Shown here in pieces: positions 9,570-21,619 of a DNA stretch of 64,000 nucleotides. The notes under the pieces were generated by a model, which was not told the origin of the DNA, ran no database searches, and was given only the letters and a program-made list of their open reading frames with translations. Position 1 is the first letter of the stretch; the number at the start of each line of letters is the position of its first letter. Source of the stretch: Cenococcum geophilum 1.58 (taxonomy: Eukaryota; Ascomycota; Dothideomycetes; Gloniales; Gloniaceae); contig KV748189.1 of assembly GCA_001692895.1 (NCBI GenBank), positions 1,682,432 through 1,746,431 of the forward strand. Direction: 5' to 3'. The position numbers and the translations under genes were made by a program.

Positions 9570-10740
9570 ACCCTAATAACTGTACCACGATACTAAGAAA
9601 TACAGCAGCCGGCAAAGCAGCCGCAGGACCCTTAAATACCTCCGACGGTAAAATAGCAACTAACTTAAACTCCTAAGTGGAGCTCGCAGTAGCTAATGCC
9701 GAAATTAAACGACTTTGAGAGCTACTTAAAGCCAGAGAACCCCCTACGCCTAGTAAGGAATTATTAGACACTTAGAGACTTGCTATGGTCCTTAAGGCTC
9801 TAGCCTAACGTACAGCATCAGCATCGTTGCGGTCCGTAAAGGTCACGGACCCCCCATTACTTACAGACGAAACCGACCCTATATTTAATAATTAGAAGCT
9901 TTAATTACAGGATAAGCTTAAAGTTAATGCGGACCACTTCCCTACTACTTGGGCTAAAATGGCCTACGTCTTCGGCCGTACTAGTGGGGACGCATAGACG
10001 CACCTACGTCCGCGGTACGCACAGGACTCGGCAGAGCCCTTCCTCTCTAAAGAAGAGATAATTATCTACCTGTCTTCTATTTATAAGGACCCCTTTAAAG
10101 TATAAAACGCCTGACTTAATTATAAAAGCCTAAATATAAAAACGACAGAGACTTTCTTGGCCTTTTAGACCCGCTTTCTACACCTAGCTGGCCAGGCTTA
10201 AATTCCCTAGGAAGATCTAATGCCAGACCTATTTAATAAGCTTACCCTAGACCTACAGCAAGCCGTACTGCTAGTTTTTACTACTATATAGACGCTAAAG
10301 GAACTTACGGACTAGTGCTTGGCTATTGACTAAGGCCTCCGCCGAATTAAGGTACGCGCCAAACGGTATAAAGCCAGAAACCCTTTAAATTAGACCACAA
10401 GCAATACAAGAACGGCCCGTAATGCCCCGGCACAATCGGCAACCCCCATAGTACCACCCGTATAGCCTACCGCCAATTTAGCAGCTAGCCGTGCGGCTAG
10501 CCCTGCCATGGGTCTGGCGAATGCTCGGCCTACGTATAGCAACCCCCGTATATAGGCCCTCAGTAATTAAGGAGCTTGCTTCTCTTATGGATAGAAAGGT
10601 CACCATATAAAGGATTGCCTGATAAACGCGAAAGCGGACAAGGTTCTATTAATCCAGGAGGACAGCGCGGAGTCGGAAAAAGAGAAACCCTAAAGAAAGA
10701 CTTCTCTCTAGGGTCAAAAGGGATTAATATATTAGATGTT
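9570..10740 (+). pseudogene. Gypsy-A gag remnant
   Basis: Gag forms the virus-like particle. The region carries a degraded gag-like domain, with an acidic and hydrophobic helical texture around 9900-10330, and a zinc-knuckle trace near 10570-10618 (CFxxG...GHH..DC spacing), which would bind RNA. Position between the 5' LTR and the protease fits gag. Short open frames in this area are on the wrong strand or frame. Many breaks. Confidence 0.7.
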
Positions 10741-10814
10741 AATCTAAATCGGCTAGTTAATAGAAGAAGCTGCACTATCCCTTATACTTTATTCCGCAAT
10801 AGATACTAAGTTTT

Positions 10815-11105
10815 AACCTCTGCTTTAGCTAACTCTAAAGCAAATACCTTCGCCTTAATAGACACCTAGTGTGCTGTAAAGCTGGCTGACTTTCTAAATA
10901 TACCTATTAAAGAACTACCTAAACCAATTCCTATCCGCGGGTACAATGGGCGGATAAGACCACCTATTATAACTATCTTGCGGATTTACCTCCGTGTTAA
11001 CAGACAAAGGCAGTATAACGCCCCCTTCCTTATTACGGACCTAGGTAGCTATAATATAATCTTAGGGCAAAAATAGCTAGCCTATTTAGGCTTATAGCTT
11101 AATAT
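10815..11105 (+). pseudogene. Gypsy-A aspartic protease remnant
   Basis: A retropepsin-like domain that would cut the Gag-Pol polyprotein. A segment with the A-L-I-D-T active-site motif lies near 10850-10870, and a hydrophobic I-I-L-G-Q-K-W-L block typical of the protease end lies near 11055-11085. It sits directly between gag and RT, as expected. Decayed. Confidence 0.72.
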
Positions 11106-11799
11106 ATAGAGTAGACGGCTTACCTAGCCTAAAACCCTACCCCTAATCCCTTCCTTTATAAAAGAAATCAGCATTATAATAAAAAACCTTATACGGCCCT
11201 AGATTAATACTATTTACTAGGCCAATACTATGCGTAGGGACTAGGCCTTTAAGAAAGATATACAGCTTAATTTGTAACGGATCCGTATACTACATCGCCC
11301 CCAGACTACCTATATCACGCCACCCGCATTAAAGACCTAGGAAGTTAGTAGTGACCCAGAAAAGCCCCCTATAGAGAGCTTAGGCCCTATGCAGCCACAA
11401 AGAACAGCAAGGGATGTTAGACATTATACTAAACTAATAGATTAGAGGGATAACCTGCGGAAGATAGAATAGGAGCTAAGAAAGATTATAAACCCTAGAC
11501 CGCAAAATACGGTCCGGAAAACGGCTATAAAGAAACCAGCGAACCTCCCACCAGTTAATATCTGCTACATTAGTGCCGTAGGATTCTACTAGAACTTAGT
11601 TCAGCTTAATACCGTCGCCTTTATAATAAGCTTATACGAAATTAATTAAATAATTAAGGAAAAGAGAAATAAGCTTAGCGGACAAGAAAGCGAGCTTATA
11701 GATAAGGAACTAGTAGAACAAAAGCTGCCCTATTAACACCAGAAATTTAAGAACGTATTCTCTAAAGTAGCGTCTAATATACTTTTACCTCACCAACTA

Positions 11800-13080
11800 T
11801 ATAACTATAAGATTAAGATTAAGCAGGGCAAAGAAAATACCCTTAGCTTTAGCCCCCTCTACGAGTAGTCTATTACTAAATTATAAGCCATAAAGCAGTA
11901 CCTTATCAATAACCTAAATAAGGGCTTTATTAAGCCTAGCTAAGCCCCTTTCGCCTCGCCTATTCTCTTTATTAAAAAGCTAAATGGAGGACTTCGCTTC
12001 TGCATTAACTACTATAAGCTAAACAATATAACCCATAAGGATCGCTATCCGCTGCCCCTACTTAATAAGACTCTGGCCTAAATAAGTAGAGCTAAGGTCT
12101 TTATAAAGCTTAATATCCGCTAGGCCTTTTACCGAATTAGGATGGACCCCAGGTCTAAAGATCTTATTACATTTTAAACCCGTTACGGAACGTATAAATA
12201 TAAAGTACTCCCTTTTAAACTAACTAATAGACTAGCTACGTACCAGCGGTATATAAATAATATACTCTTTAACTACCTTAACGATTTCTATACGGCCTAT
12301 TTGGATAATATTATAATCTACTTTAAAAACGAGCTAGAACATAAGGAGCACGTTCACAAAGTCCTACAATAGCTCCGCGAGGCTGGCCTCCAGGTTAACA
12401 TTAAGAAGTTAGAGTTTAGTGTTAAGCGTATAAAGTACCTAGGTTTTATTATTAGTATGGACGGAATTAAAACCGACCTAGAGAAAACGGCCGCAATTAA
12501 CTAGTAGACACCCCTATAGACCGTAAAGGGGGTATAATCCTTTTTAGGGTTTTATAACTTCTACCAACGCTTTATTAAGAACTATAGCAGGATCGCCTAG
12601 CCTCTTAACCATCTTACTAGAAAAGACCAGCCCTTCTACTTTAACGCTATATATAGGCAGGCCTTTAATAAGCTTAAGAAACGGCTAGTATCGGCTCCCC
12701 TACTTGCCCATTTTAACCTAGAACGGCCCTTAATGCTAGAAACTAATGCCTCAGACAGCGCGATAGCTGGTGTTTTTTCCCAGAAGTAACCGGACGGAGA
12801 GTAGCACCCTATTGCATACTATTTAAAGACTATAATAGATGCCAAGCTAAATTACTACATCCATAACAAAGAAATGCTGGCTATTATCTCTAGCTTTCAG
12901 CACTAGCGTGCACAGCTAGAGGGGACCCCTAAGCCGATTAAGGTAGTTTTAGATCACAAGGCCCTAGAATACTTTATAACAATTAAGGCCCTTACGGCCC
13001 AGCAGGCACGCTAGGCGGATACCCTATCTTAATTTAACTTCTTAATTATATATAGACTAGGCGCTACAAACCGTACGGAT
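11800..13080 (+). pseudogene. Gypsy-A reverse transcriptase and RNase H remnant
   Basis: RT copies the element RNA into DNA and RNase H removes the RNA strand. Recognisable blocks are the S-P-I-L-F-I-K-K entry (about 11955-11980), R-F-C-I-N-Y (about 11995-12015), V-L-P-F-K-L (about 12208-12225) and the Y-L-D-N-I active-site region (about 12297-12315). RNase H follows with an L-E-T-N-A-S-D block (about 12735-12755) and a D-H-K-A-L-E-Y-F block (about 12953-12976). The order and spacing are typical of Ty3/Gypsy. Many breaks. Confidence 0.82.
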
Positions 13081-13359
13081 GCTCTTATAAGGCGCAAGCA
13101 AGACTTAAATAACTAGACGGCTACAAAGATCTTACTACGGACCCAGATGCTACTATAACCAAAACACCTTAACCCCCGGATACGGGCAGAACTAAGTATA
13201 GACTTCTCAGGCGCCAAGATATGTCCTATTAACTCCTCCGAACTTAACCTTATTAATAAACTACTATAGGCCAACTAAATAACCCCCTCTCTACAGGAAT
13301 ACCGTAAAAAGGCAAAGAACGTTGCCAGCCTATAGTCCCTTAAAAATGGACTACTTAAG

Positions 13360-14690
13360 CACTAGGAACGGCTAGTAGTAGCCGAGGAACAGAACTTACG
13401 GACCTAGCTTATTGCCGAAGCTCATGCCTAGGTCTCTACGGCCTATCCTAGAAAAAATAAGACCCGTAAGATTATTGGTAACCGCTACTACTAGCCCGGA
13501 ATAATTATAGATATTAACCGTTATGTATGGAACTGCGACAGCTACTATAGATCTATAATTCCACGAGATAAGACCCTAGGATTATTAAAACCTCTCCTAA
13601 TACCTAACCGCCCCTAGCAGTATATCTCTATAGACTTCCATAAGCTACTAATAGACCGCGACGGATATAATATAGTTATAATTCTAGTTAACCGCTTTAG
13701 CAAGCGCCCGTTCTTAATTCCCTATTATAAAAATATTAATACTAAGGAGGCGGCCTAACTATATATCTACTACGTCTACCGCATTTACGGATTACTAGAT
13801 ACTATTATATCCAATTGCGGCCCGTAATTTATATTAGCCTTCTGGAACGAGTTTACCCGGATCCTAGGTATTAGGCTAAAGCTCTCTATAGTATACTACC
13901 CCTAGATAGACGGCCAGACGGAGATTATAAATTAATATTTAGATTAGAGACTCCGGCCTTTTATTAACTACTTCTAGGACAACTAGGGCGAACTACTACC
14001 CCTAATAAACTACGCCCAGGCGACCTTACCCTATAACTCTACGGGATTTGCACCTATCCAACTAGAAATAGGGTATTTACCCTAAATAAGCTTTAACTAG
14101 GATAGACCAGAAGGACCACAGACCGTACGCGAGAAACTATCTCATAAGGAAGCCTAGCAGTACGCTAAGCGCTTAGAGGAAGCCTAGACGGTAGCCTGTA
14201 TAAATCTAGAAAAGGCCTAGAAATTAATAAAACAGCAGGCAAATAAGCATAGGCGCGAACCCAACTTTACCGTAGGCGATATAGTCTGGGTTACAATAAA
14301 GAACTAGAAGACGGAACGGCCTAGCCGTAAGCTAGACTATTAGATAGCGGGACCGTATAAGGTCCTTAAGAAGATAGGTAACTTGTACAAAGTAAAGCTC
14401 CCAGATTCGATTAAGGTTTACCCCGTTTTCTCGCCGGATAAGCTACGGAAAGCTATAAACGACCTATTACCTAGATAAAAGAACGAACCTCCCCTACCAA
14501 TTCAAGTTAATGGCAACAACGAATGGGAAATTAAAGAAGTACTAGCCTATAAACTAGTAAGGAAAACGCTAAAGTACCGCGTTAGTTGAAAAGGCTATAA
14601 CCTAGATCCTACCTAGTACCCTATATGGAACTTTATTGGCAGTCCCCATAAGCTTTAAGAATTCTATAACCGCTACCCTAATAAACCAGG
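13360..14690 (+). pseudogene. Gypsy-A integrase and chromodomain remnant
   Basis: The zinc region (about 13360-13560), catalytic core (about 13600-14050, including an N-R-F-S-K block and a D-G-Q-T-E-like block) and C-terminal domain (about 14260-14480) are followed by a chromodomain (about 14520-14690) with a Y-R-V-S-x-K-G-Y core. The closest relatives in this window are the same regions of E (26800-28130) and B. It is decayed but the easiest to read of the chromovirus integrases here. Confidence 0.82.
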
Positions 14691-14798
14691 ACCCCTAAAG
14701 TACCTAGACAAGTGGATAGAGTGCTAGCATAGCGAAGACGATAAGCTACTAAAAGAACATAAAGATAAGAACGCCCTATAAGCATAATACGGACTACA

Positions 14799-14833
14799 AA
14801 GCCTAAGGGCAGGCTTTTGTGGAGGGGGGGTAA
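14799..14833 (+). repeat. A 3' hairpin plus polypurine tract
   Basis: AAGCCT / AGGCTT arms around a 6-base loop (14799-14816) are followed by a G-rich polypurine tract (about 14820-14830) that abuts the 3' LTR. B and E have the same arrangement. Confidence 0.8.
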
Positions 14834-15055
14834 TGTTACGGCACTGGCAGAACCTAGCAGAACTTGGCAGAACTTGGCAAAACTTCGCGGTCACGTGACT
14901 AGAAGACCGCATAAAAAGAACCCTACTTTGACTAGCGCTGCTCTTCTTCTCCTTTCCTTTCTTTAGCTTTAGATCCTCGTTTATAGACTACCAATCGTAT
15001 AGGCTTGCGCGCCCCTCTTGCCGTGCTCGTGCCTCGATTAACTAAGTCGCTAACA
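14834..15055 (+). repeat. Gypsy-A 3' LTR, 222 bp
   Basis: Direct partner of 9164-9385. It keeps the 10-bp array (14845-14884), the inverted arms GCGGTC (14887-14892) and GACCGC (14905-14910), and an intact TCACGTGA palindrome (14891-14898) upstream of ataaaaa (14911-14917). Confidence 0.95.
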
Positions 15056-15060
15056 CTTAA

Positions 15061-15600
15061 TTAGGTTAGCGAGCTCTTATATATTAATCGTCTTATTAAT
15101 AAGAAGGTATTAGACGTACTTTAAAAACCTATTAATAAGTATAAGGACTAAATTATATATTCGTCCTTAGCTATCTTTAGATAGCGGGAGATCCGTAATA
15201 AAGTTTATAGCGTAATATTGCTATAGCTTACTAGCGGGGGGAACTAATTTAAGTAGACCCTATGGCTTATACCTACAGATCTTATATACTTAACACTTCT
15301 CGCAATAGCTAATATACTCCTTTACTTCCTAATTAAGCCTTAGCTAATAGTATTTACGCTAAAGTAATTCTACTGTCTTTATTTAACTATAGTAGCCGCC
15401 TAAAGGATTATCGTAATTTTTCATAAGAATCTTCTATTGTAGATTTGCTTCTTATAGTACCTAAACCTTACCACCTCTACGCAGTAGGCCCATTAGGTCT
15501 AGTTCCTAATAGTAGCGCCTAGCAGCTTCCTTTCCATTACGTTTCCGGTCTACTTCCGCATTAAGAATAGCATAAAAAGCGTCCCTCTATTACACCTTAT
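15061..15600 (-). pseudogene. Gypsy-C integrase first half remnant
   Basis: This minus-strand continuation of the C integrase carries the zinc-binding region and the start of the catalytic core, interrupted on its left by element A. Individual motifs are hard to read. The call rests on position between the RNase H (to the right) and the second half of the core (8880-9158), and on the shared TSD. Confidence 0.6.
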
Positions 15601-16049
15601 GGATAAGATCTATTAACCCTTTAAATAGTTTCTAGGTAAAAGCTATTTCGTTTTATACTACTCTAAGTATAAGACTAAATGGTACCATAGATCTTATAAC
15701 TCTTTAATACGCGTATATTAGGAAGGCCGCTATAAGGTTAAAGTTCTTTAGTTATTATAGGGCCCTAAGTTCCGATTACTTTATAGCTTCGCTATTTATT
15801 TAAGGGGATAGCTTAATAATTAGAGATAGTATATTACCAGGTTCCGAGAATATATTAGAGATATCCTATTTAGGTATATTTAGACCCTTATTGGCAACGG
15901 ACTAAGTACTAGCTAGAACGTTAATAGAAACTAATAGGGCTTATACTGCCTAAGACTTAGTATATAGAGCTATAGGTGCTTAAGCATTTTATACCTAGAG
16001 CTTGTTTTACAATATAGGGAGTAAGATATCTATTATCTATTTTCCTTCT

Positions 16050-17450
16050 CCTGTTTTAAAGCCTTTAGTATAGTCTAGCCGTTGTAACAGTCCATTAGTA
16101 GGGTTATTTTCCCCTAGCTTATATTTAATCTTAAAATTAAATCGCGCGAGCTCCTCTACCTATTTAGCTTATTAAGGTATAAGCTCCTTTATAGTTATAA
16201 AGTAGCGTAGATTATAGTAATCTAAGAGTATATAAGTAGTATAGCTCGCGTACTTAAGGTAGTGTCGCCACTATTTAAAGCAGTTGACTATAGCTAGTAG
16301 TTCCTTATCGTAGGTATAATACCTAACTTTAGGCCCCTAGAATTTTTTATTATAGAATACTACTAGTCTCTAGTAGAGTTGGGTAGCGTCCGGATGCCTA
16401 TTAGGTTGCAGTAGGATACCAGTAAAAGCAAAATTCGATATATTAGTAATTATTATTAATAGCTAATCTAGGTTAAAATGCCGCAGTAATAGAGCTTCTA
16501 TAAACTTTATATAAAGTTTCTAAAAGGCCTCCTAAACCTTTCCGGGCCATAACCATAGTTTATACTATTTAGTTAGTCCCTTCTTAGTTTTCTTCCTTAC
16601 CGCCTTTAAGCTTTTTACTCCCTAGGTTGGGTCTTAGGAAGCTTCTATAATATAGTTAAATAGATATTAGGCAACGTCTAAGTAGTTATAGATAAAGCGC
16701 CTATAGAAATTGGCAAAGCCTAGGAACACTTAAATATCCTAGTAGCTCTTTAGCTCTGGCCACTCCTAGATTGTCTACACCTATACTAGGTCTATAACTA
16801 TACCTATAGGCGTTATAATATAACTTAGGAACTTAACCTACTTAGTGTTAAAAATATATTTTAACGCTTTAGCGTAGAGGCCCTAATTATTTAAACGTTC
16901 CAGCACTTCGCGGATATATTACTTATGTTAATCCTTATCTTCTAAATAGATTAAGATATTATTTAAATAGATAACGTATATACGGTTAACTAGTCCCCCT
17001 AAGGCTCTATAAATATATAATTAAAATATTATAGGCGCATTGGCTAGCCTAAAAGGCATCACTAGATACTTAAAGTGGCTATATTAGGTCTTAAAAGCAG
17101 TCTTTTACTTATCCCCTTCTTTAATACAGAGCCTATAGTAGGCGTCTTATAAATTTAGCTTCGTAAAGATCTTCGCCCTAGATAGTTAATCTAGCATTTC
17201 ACTAACTAGTAGTAGTAGGTAACGGTTCTTAATTATAATCTTATTAAGACCGTAATAGTCTATATATAACCTTATAGTTCTATTTAGTTTTAGGACAAAG
17301 AGGATTGGCGCGCCTATTAGTAACTTACTAGGCCGGATCTATCCCTTTTCCAGTAAGCCATTAAGGTACTCCTATAGGATCTTAAGCTCTTTACGCGAGA
17401 GGTTATAGATAGGAAGGTTTAGCGGTTGTTTACCTTCTTTAAGATTAATT
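16050..17450 (-). pseudogene. Gypsy-C RT and RNase H remnant
   Basis: On the minus strand, RT lies about 17450-16700. It has a Y-x-L-I-x-I-K-E-G-D-x-x-K-T-A-F type block near 17150-17095, an M-P-F-x-L block near 17060-17050 and the Y-L-x-x-I-L-I-Y active-site block near 16980-16955. RNase H follows at about 16500-16050. These are the usual Ty3/Gypsy landmarks. Strongly decayed with many breaks. Confidence 0.78.
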
Positions 17451-17923
17451 ATATAATCGTACTCCAAGTTCTATAGTAGGACTTTAGCTCTCCTACCCAA
17501 AAATACCCTTAGTAAGTCTCTTAGGCCTACTAGAATATTTAATAAATTGGGGTCGCGTTTATCCTTCGCGTTATTATTAGGTAGGTCCCGGAGCTCCCTT
17601 AGAATACTTACGGGTAGCGTCGTGCGCTATAATAGTTGCTCGTATATAGTTACTACCGTACGTTACACTATTTCATATAATAGCCAGTAAAGGGTAGGGA
17701 AATCCTTAACGCAGCGCTTAAGATGCCGTAGTATACTCTCCGCATATTACTTAAGCCAGAGTAACCTATAACGGTTAAAGTATCTTATAAGATCTTTAAG
17801 ATCGCTACCTCCCTATAATATCTCCGCGACCTATCCAGTAGTTCCCTATAGGGTCTCCATTATAGAGGGGTTATTACCTATACTAGGCTTTATACCTATC
17901 TTGCTATTAAATAGGGGTTAGAT

Positions 17924-18340
17924 CTAATACTCCTTTAGGTATAAAGCGTATACTATTTCGCCTAGGGCTACATTCTCTAGAATGTCCTTTAGGCTTATTA
18001 GTAATATACGCCCTTCTAAATCTTTATCATTCCACCATTTAAAGGCTCTAGTCTTAAAGCGTATTTTAAGATCTACTTCTGCTAGCCAAGGGTATCTAAG
18101 AATAAGATTATAGCCTATAAAGTTAGCCGCCCAAAAGGGTTGCGGGCTAACTACCTTAGTATAGTTATATATATTAGCCACTAATACTATAAGCTTATAA
18201 GCACTATATAGCTTAATCCAATACTTATCTAGAAAGCCTATAATAGGTTTCCGCCACCTTTATAATGGGATAAGTTTATACTCTTTTACTAAATTATATC
18301 GTATAAGATTAATTTCAGCGCCACTATTATATAGTGCTTA
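17924..18340 (-). pseudogene. Gypsy-C aspartic protease remnant
   Basis: The minus strand carries an N-S-G-A-E-I-N-L-I active-site block near 18335-18305 and a Y-N-L-I-L-R-Y-P-W-L block near 18105-18075, the two hallmarks of retropepsin in Gypsy elements. An open stretch at 17924-18181 (85 codons) lies in the true protease frame, unlike most short ORFs here. It sits between gag and RT. Confidence 0.78.
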
Positions 18341-18449
18341 GAACTATTATACCTTACCTATAGGGAGTATTATTTCCAGCTTAATAGCAATACGGAGAGT
18401 CTCTCCTTCCGTATCTTGCCCTAGTTATAGCTAAAAGAGGTCCGCGACT

Positions 18450-20110
18450 AGGGCTTTTCTTTTTTTAGATTATTAGTGCGGTTATTACCCTGCTTGTTTT
18501 TCCAATAGGATTTACCTTTAGAGTTTTTTCTTAACTTCTTAGAGTATTTCTATAAAGGTGCTAAATGGGTATTAGGTTAACCCTAGAAGTCTTTCCCGTT
18601 ATTTAAGGTTCCTAACTTTAACCCTTTTAAAGTTCTCTTTAAGAACGGCTTCTTTAAAGGTTAGGTCTACCCTATATTACTACTAAAGTACCTACGCTTC
18701 TAGTAACCCCCTAACTTCCTACCGGAAGAGGTCTAGTTCCTTACTATATCTTTAGCATTTAGAACTACTTGTTTAAAATCCGTATATACAGTAATCCGCG
18801 GTAAGGCTCCTACGCGCTTTATTTTATTATAAATTACTAGCTTAATTCTAGCCTAGATAAATCCAATCTTCTTCTTCTTATAAATGCTGCCGTTCTTATT
18901 TTTAAAGGGCTCTAGATCTATCTATTAAGCGTAAGTTTTCACAAAGTTTATAAACTAGCGAAAGTCTTAACGGTCCAGCTGCGTACTATTTTAGAATTAT
19001 TCTATATTATTGTATTATATAATATACAGATCTTAGGTCTAACCCTTTAGGAAGGTTTATAGCTATAGCTATATTATAATTTGCTCTTTATTAAGTTAAT
19101 TAAGCGCAATCTAGTTTAGTAATTGGTCTTTAATCTTGCTAATAATCCAGCGTATACGCTCTTTAGTATTATCTCGTATTATTAGCATCTTAAAGAAGTT
19201 ATTTACCTCGCAAACCCAATTGTCCAGCTATTAGGCGTTAGGTCTATAACGAAGTTCTAAACTACTAGAGGCCTTAGCTAGTTGGTTTATATCCTTTTTC
19301 CATTTATTATATAGGTGCCTCTTTAAGTCTTCTATACCTCCTTAAGTAGGTACTAGGTAGCCCCTAGAAAGCCCTTAGCCTTAACTAGGTTATAAAAGAA
19401 TTTACTTAGCTTAGATTAAACCCTACTAGATATAGATTTGCCCTTAGAGAGTTCTAATATATTTATTAATAGCTTCCTCCCGTATGGCTTCTAAAAGCCT
19501 TACAACAGCTTCCTAATATCTATCTTAAAGGAGATTGGTATAGGGCTCTTAACCTTCTAAACTTGGGCCTAGGGAAGCTCCTACTATAGAGGTAGTATTA
19601 GTACTAGTAGCTAGTATAGGTTTCCCAATAAGCCTTAGGTCTTAAGTTAGTATTTAGGTTTAGTTTCCTAAAGGGGTAGGCCTACTTAGCTTGTAAGCAG
19701 TCTATACACCGCCATTATACTAATTATAGGCCGGTGGTCTTCCGGGAGGGTTCCGGTTAGGTCCCTAGTTAGACATATTAGTATATTCCTTTAGCATTTC
19801 TAGCTTAGGGGAAGATCTTAGGGTCGCCTCTAGCGCTTAATCTTTTAATTAGCCTAGGTGGGGCTAGAGGGGTTCCGGTTGCTTTTTAGTAGCGTTGTAA
19901 CCGTTATAGAGGGTGTCTACGTTTTCCTTAGCGGTAACTATAGGTATGTAAGAGTCTTTAAGCTCCTAGAGCATATAGGTATTAGGGCTCGTTCGGCCGT
20001 CTTACCTAAAGGGTTATATTGTCGCAATCTCTTGCTATTAGAGGGACCTTTCTACCTTTACGCAACGGCTTTCTATAAGGTATCCGTAGAGTTTCTATTT
20101 AGGTTATCGT
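18450..20110 (-). pseudogene. Gypsy-C gag remnant
   Basis: This minus-strand region lies between the 5' LTR (20213-20429) and the protease, so it should be gag. The texture is charged and helix-like, but I could not read a clear zinc knuckle. The plus-strand open frame in 19858-20112 is antisense and I regard it as a shadow. Heavily decayed. Confidence 0.55.
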
Positions 20111-20212
20111 AAGATTTTTAAGGGAAAATAGTAGTTATAAATAAAAGATATAAATAAACAATATAGTCCTTAAAGCCGACTGCCCTTCTAAAAAGAGTAG
20201 GAAGGATTTAAA

Positions 20213-20429
20213 TATAGGGGGATTTTATAGATAGGGGGCTATAAGGACACGATTGTGGAATAGGATAGATTGGTAAGAGAGACGAATCCTTAAGGAGGTA
20301 AGGCCTTTAGGATTGTGGAGACTATATACTACGGGCATGTGCCTTTAGCACGTGACCGGCGACTATCTAAGGGGCGTCTGGGGGTTGTCCTAAGGGCAAC
20401 CTAAGGTGTCTGTAATAATATCCCTTACA
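20213..20429 (-). repeat. Gypsy-C 5' LTR, 217 bp
   Basis: Direct partner of 5634-5850, ending ATCCCTTACA on the plus strand and followed by the TSD ataaa (20430-20434). It keeps a CACGTG at 20349-20354; in the sense orientation this reads GGTCACGTG, upstream of a TATA-like sequence. Confidence 0.92.
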
Positions 20430-21250
20430 ATAAAGCCTTTATCTAGTTTATTAATAAGATACTACTTTATAGCCTATAATTTAGTAGTAGATTACTATCG
20501 GAGGGGGCTATAGCTAAGGGTAACCACCTTATCTAGCTTAATTTTAATCTTATAGTTATATGGTCGGTAAGGCGGGAGTATATTAAACGCTGCTTTAGAG
20601 AAGATATCTTTAAATTTCTAGTATTAATGGGGCAGTTTCTGTTCTACTAGCTCCTTATCTATAAGCTCGCCTTTTTCTTAGGCTAGGGCTTCTTTCTCTT
20701 TAATTATTTAATTAATTTTGTATAAGCTAGTTATAAAGGTAATAGTATTAGGCTAAACTAGGTTTTAGTAGAATTCTATAGCGCTAATATAGTAGATATT
20801 AACTAGTGGGAGGTCTATGGGTTTCTTTACAGATGTTTATTAGGCCGTATTTTGCGGTATAGGGTTTATAGTCTTCCTTAGCTTACGTTCTATTTTCTAT
20901 AAGTTATCCTTCTAGTTTATTAGTTTGGTATATTATCTAATATCCCTAGCCTTTCTTTATGGCTGCGTAGGGCCTAAGTTCTCTATTAGGGACTTAGCTA
21001 GGCCACTACTAACTTCTTAAGTCTTTAGTGTGGGTGGTGTAATATAGGTAGTTTAGGGGCGGTATAGTATATAGATCTGTTATAGATTAAGCTATATATC
21101 CTTCTTAAAAGCCTAGTCCCTATATATTGTATTAGCCTAATAAACGGTGTTTATTTATAGCTGTATAAGGTTTTCTATTATAATACTAATCTTTTTTATA
21201 AAGGAAGGCGTTAGGGGTATAGTTTTGGGCTAAATAAGCTACCTGTTTTG
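20430..21250 (-). pseudogene. Gypsy-B RT amino end and linker remnant
   Basis: The minus-strand sequence ending at 20430 holds the start of the B reverse transcriptase (an I-x-x-Y-L-I-N-N-L-like block near 20475-20450). It continues across the Gypsy-C insertion at 5633. The remainder is the protease-RT linker, collinear with element A 11105-11929. Confidence 0.75.
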
Positions 21251-21253
21251 TAT

Positions 21254-21544
21254 ATTAAACTATAAATCTAAATAAGCTAGCTATTTTCTCCTTAAAATTA
21301 TATTATAGCTTCTAAGGTCCGTAATAAGGAAGGGGATATTATACTGCCTTTATTTATTAACGCGGAGGTAGATCCGCAAGATAGTTATAATAGATAGTCC
21401 TATTTATTCGTTATAACTATAAATAGGGACTAGTTTAGGCAGTTCTTTAAGGGGTGCATTTAAAAAGTTAGCTAGTTTTATAGCGTACTTTATATTAATT
21501 AAGGTAAAGGCATTTACTCCTAAGTTAGCTAAAGTAGAGGTTAA
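21254..21544 (-). pseudogene. Gypsy-B aspartic protease remnant
   Basis: Placed by collinearity with the A protease (10815-11105) and the same distance to the RT. Individual active-site residues are hard to read after heavy decay. Its role would be polyprotein processing. Confidence 0.6.
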
Positions 21545-21619
21545 AACTTAATATTTATTATAAAATAAAGTATAAGGGATAGTATAGCTTTTTCTACTAA
21601 CTAGCCGACCTAGATTGAT

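Larger units (their letters stand above)
9164..15055 (+). mobile_element. Gypsy-A chromovirus, structurally complete
   Basis: A 5.9-kb Ty3/Gypsy element with two 222-bp LTRs and TSD cttaa (9159-9163 and 15056-15060), inserted in the integrase of Gypsy-C. Internal order is gag with zinc knuckle, protease, RT, RNase H, integrase, chromodomain, hairpin, polypurine tract. The LTRs differ at about 14 of 222 sites, all transitions. It is the innermost and so the youngest member of the left nest, yet it already carries many breaks. A candidate primer-binding site directly follows the 5' LTR (from 9386); it is similar in B, but I could not match it to a tRNA. Confidence 0.95.
5634..20429 (-). mobile_element. 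Gypsy-C chromovirus with A nested inside
   Basis: A structurally complete minus-strand Gypsy element bounded by two 217-bp LTRs and the TSD ataaa (5629-5633 and 20430-20434). About 8.9 kb remain after removing nested element A. The two LTRs differ at roughly two dozen sites, all transitions, so the divergence reflects RIP more than clock time. Coding order on the minus strand is gag, protease, RT, RNase H, integrase, chromodomain, then an unusually long 3' region of about 2.3 kb. It is younger than B, older than A, and heavily broken. Confidence 0.9.

Noticed and set aside
10560-10809. Opposed open frames of 71 and 77 codons
   Set aside because: Both lie out of frame across the zinc-knuckle end of the A gag remnant; shadows.
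14799-14820. Bacterial-type terminator (stem plus T run)
   Set aside because: The organism is a fungus and the stem sits beside a retroelement polypurine tract.
14724-14912. Minus-strand open frame of 62 codons
   Set aside because: Covers the A 3' region and LTR array on the antisense strand; low-complexity product.
19858-20112. Plus-strand open frame of 84 codons
   Set aside because: Antisense to the gag region of Gypsy-C; no recognisable feature.
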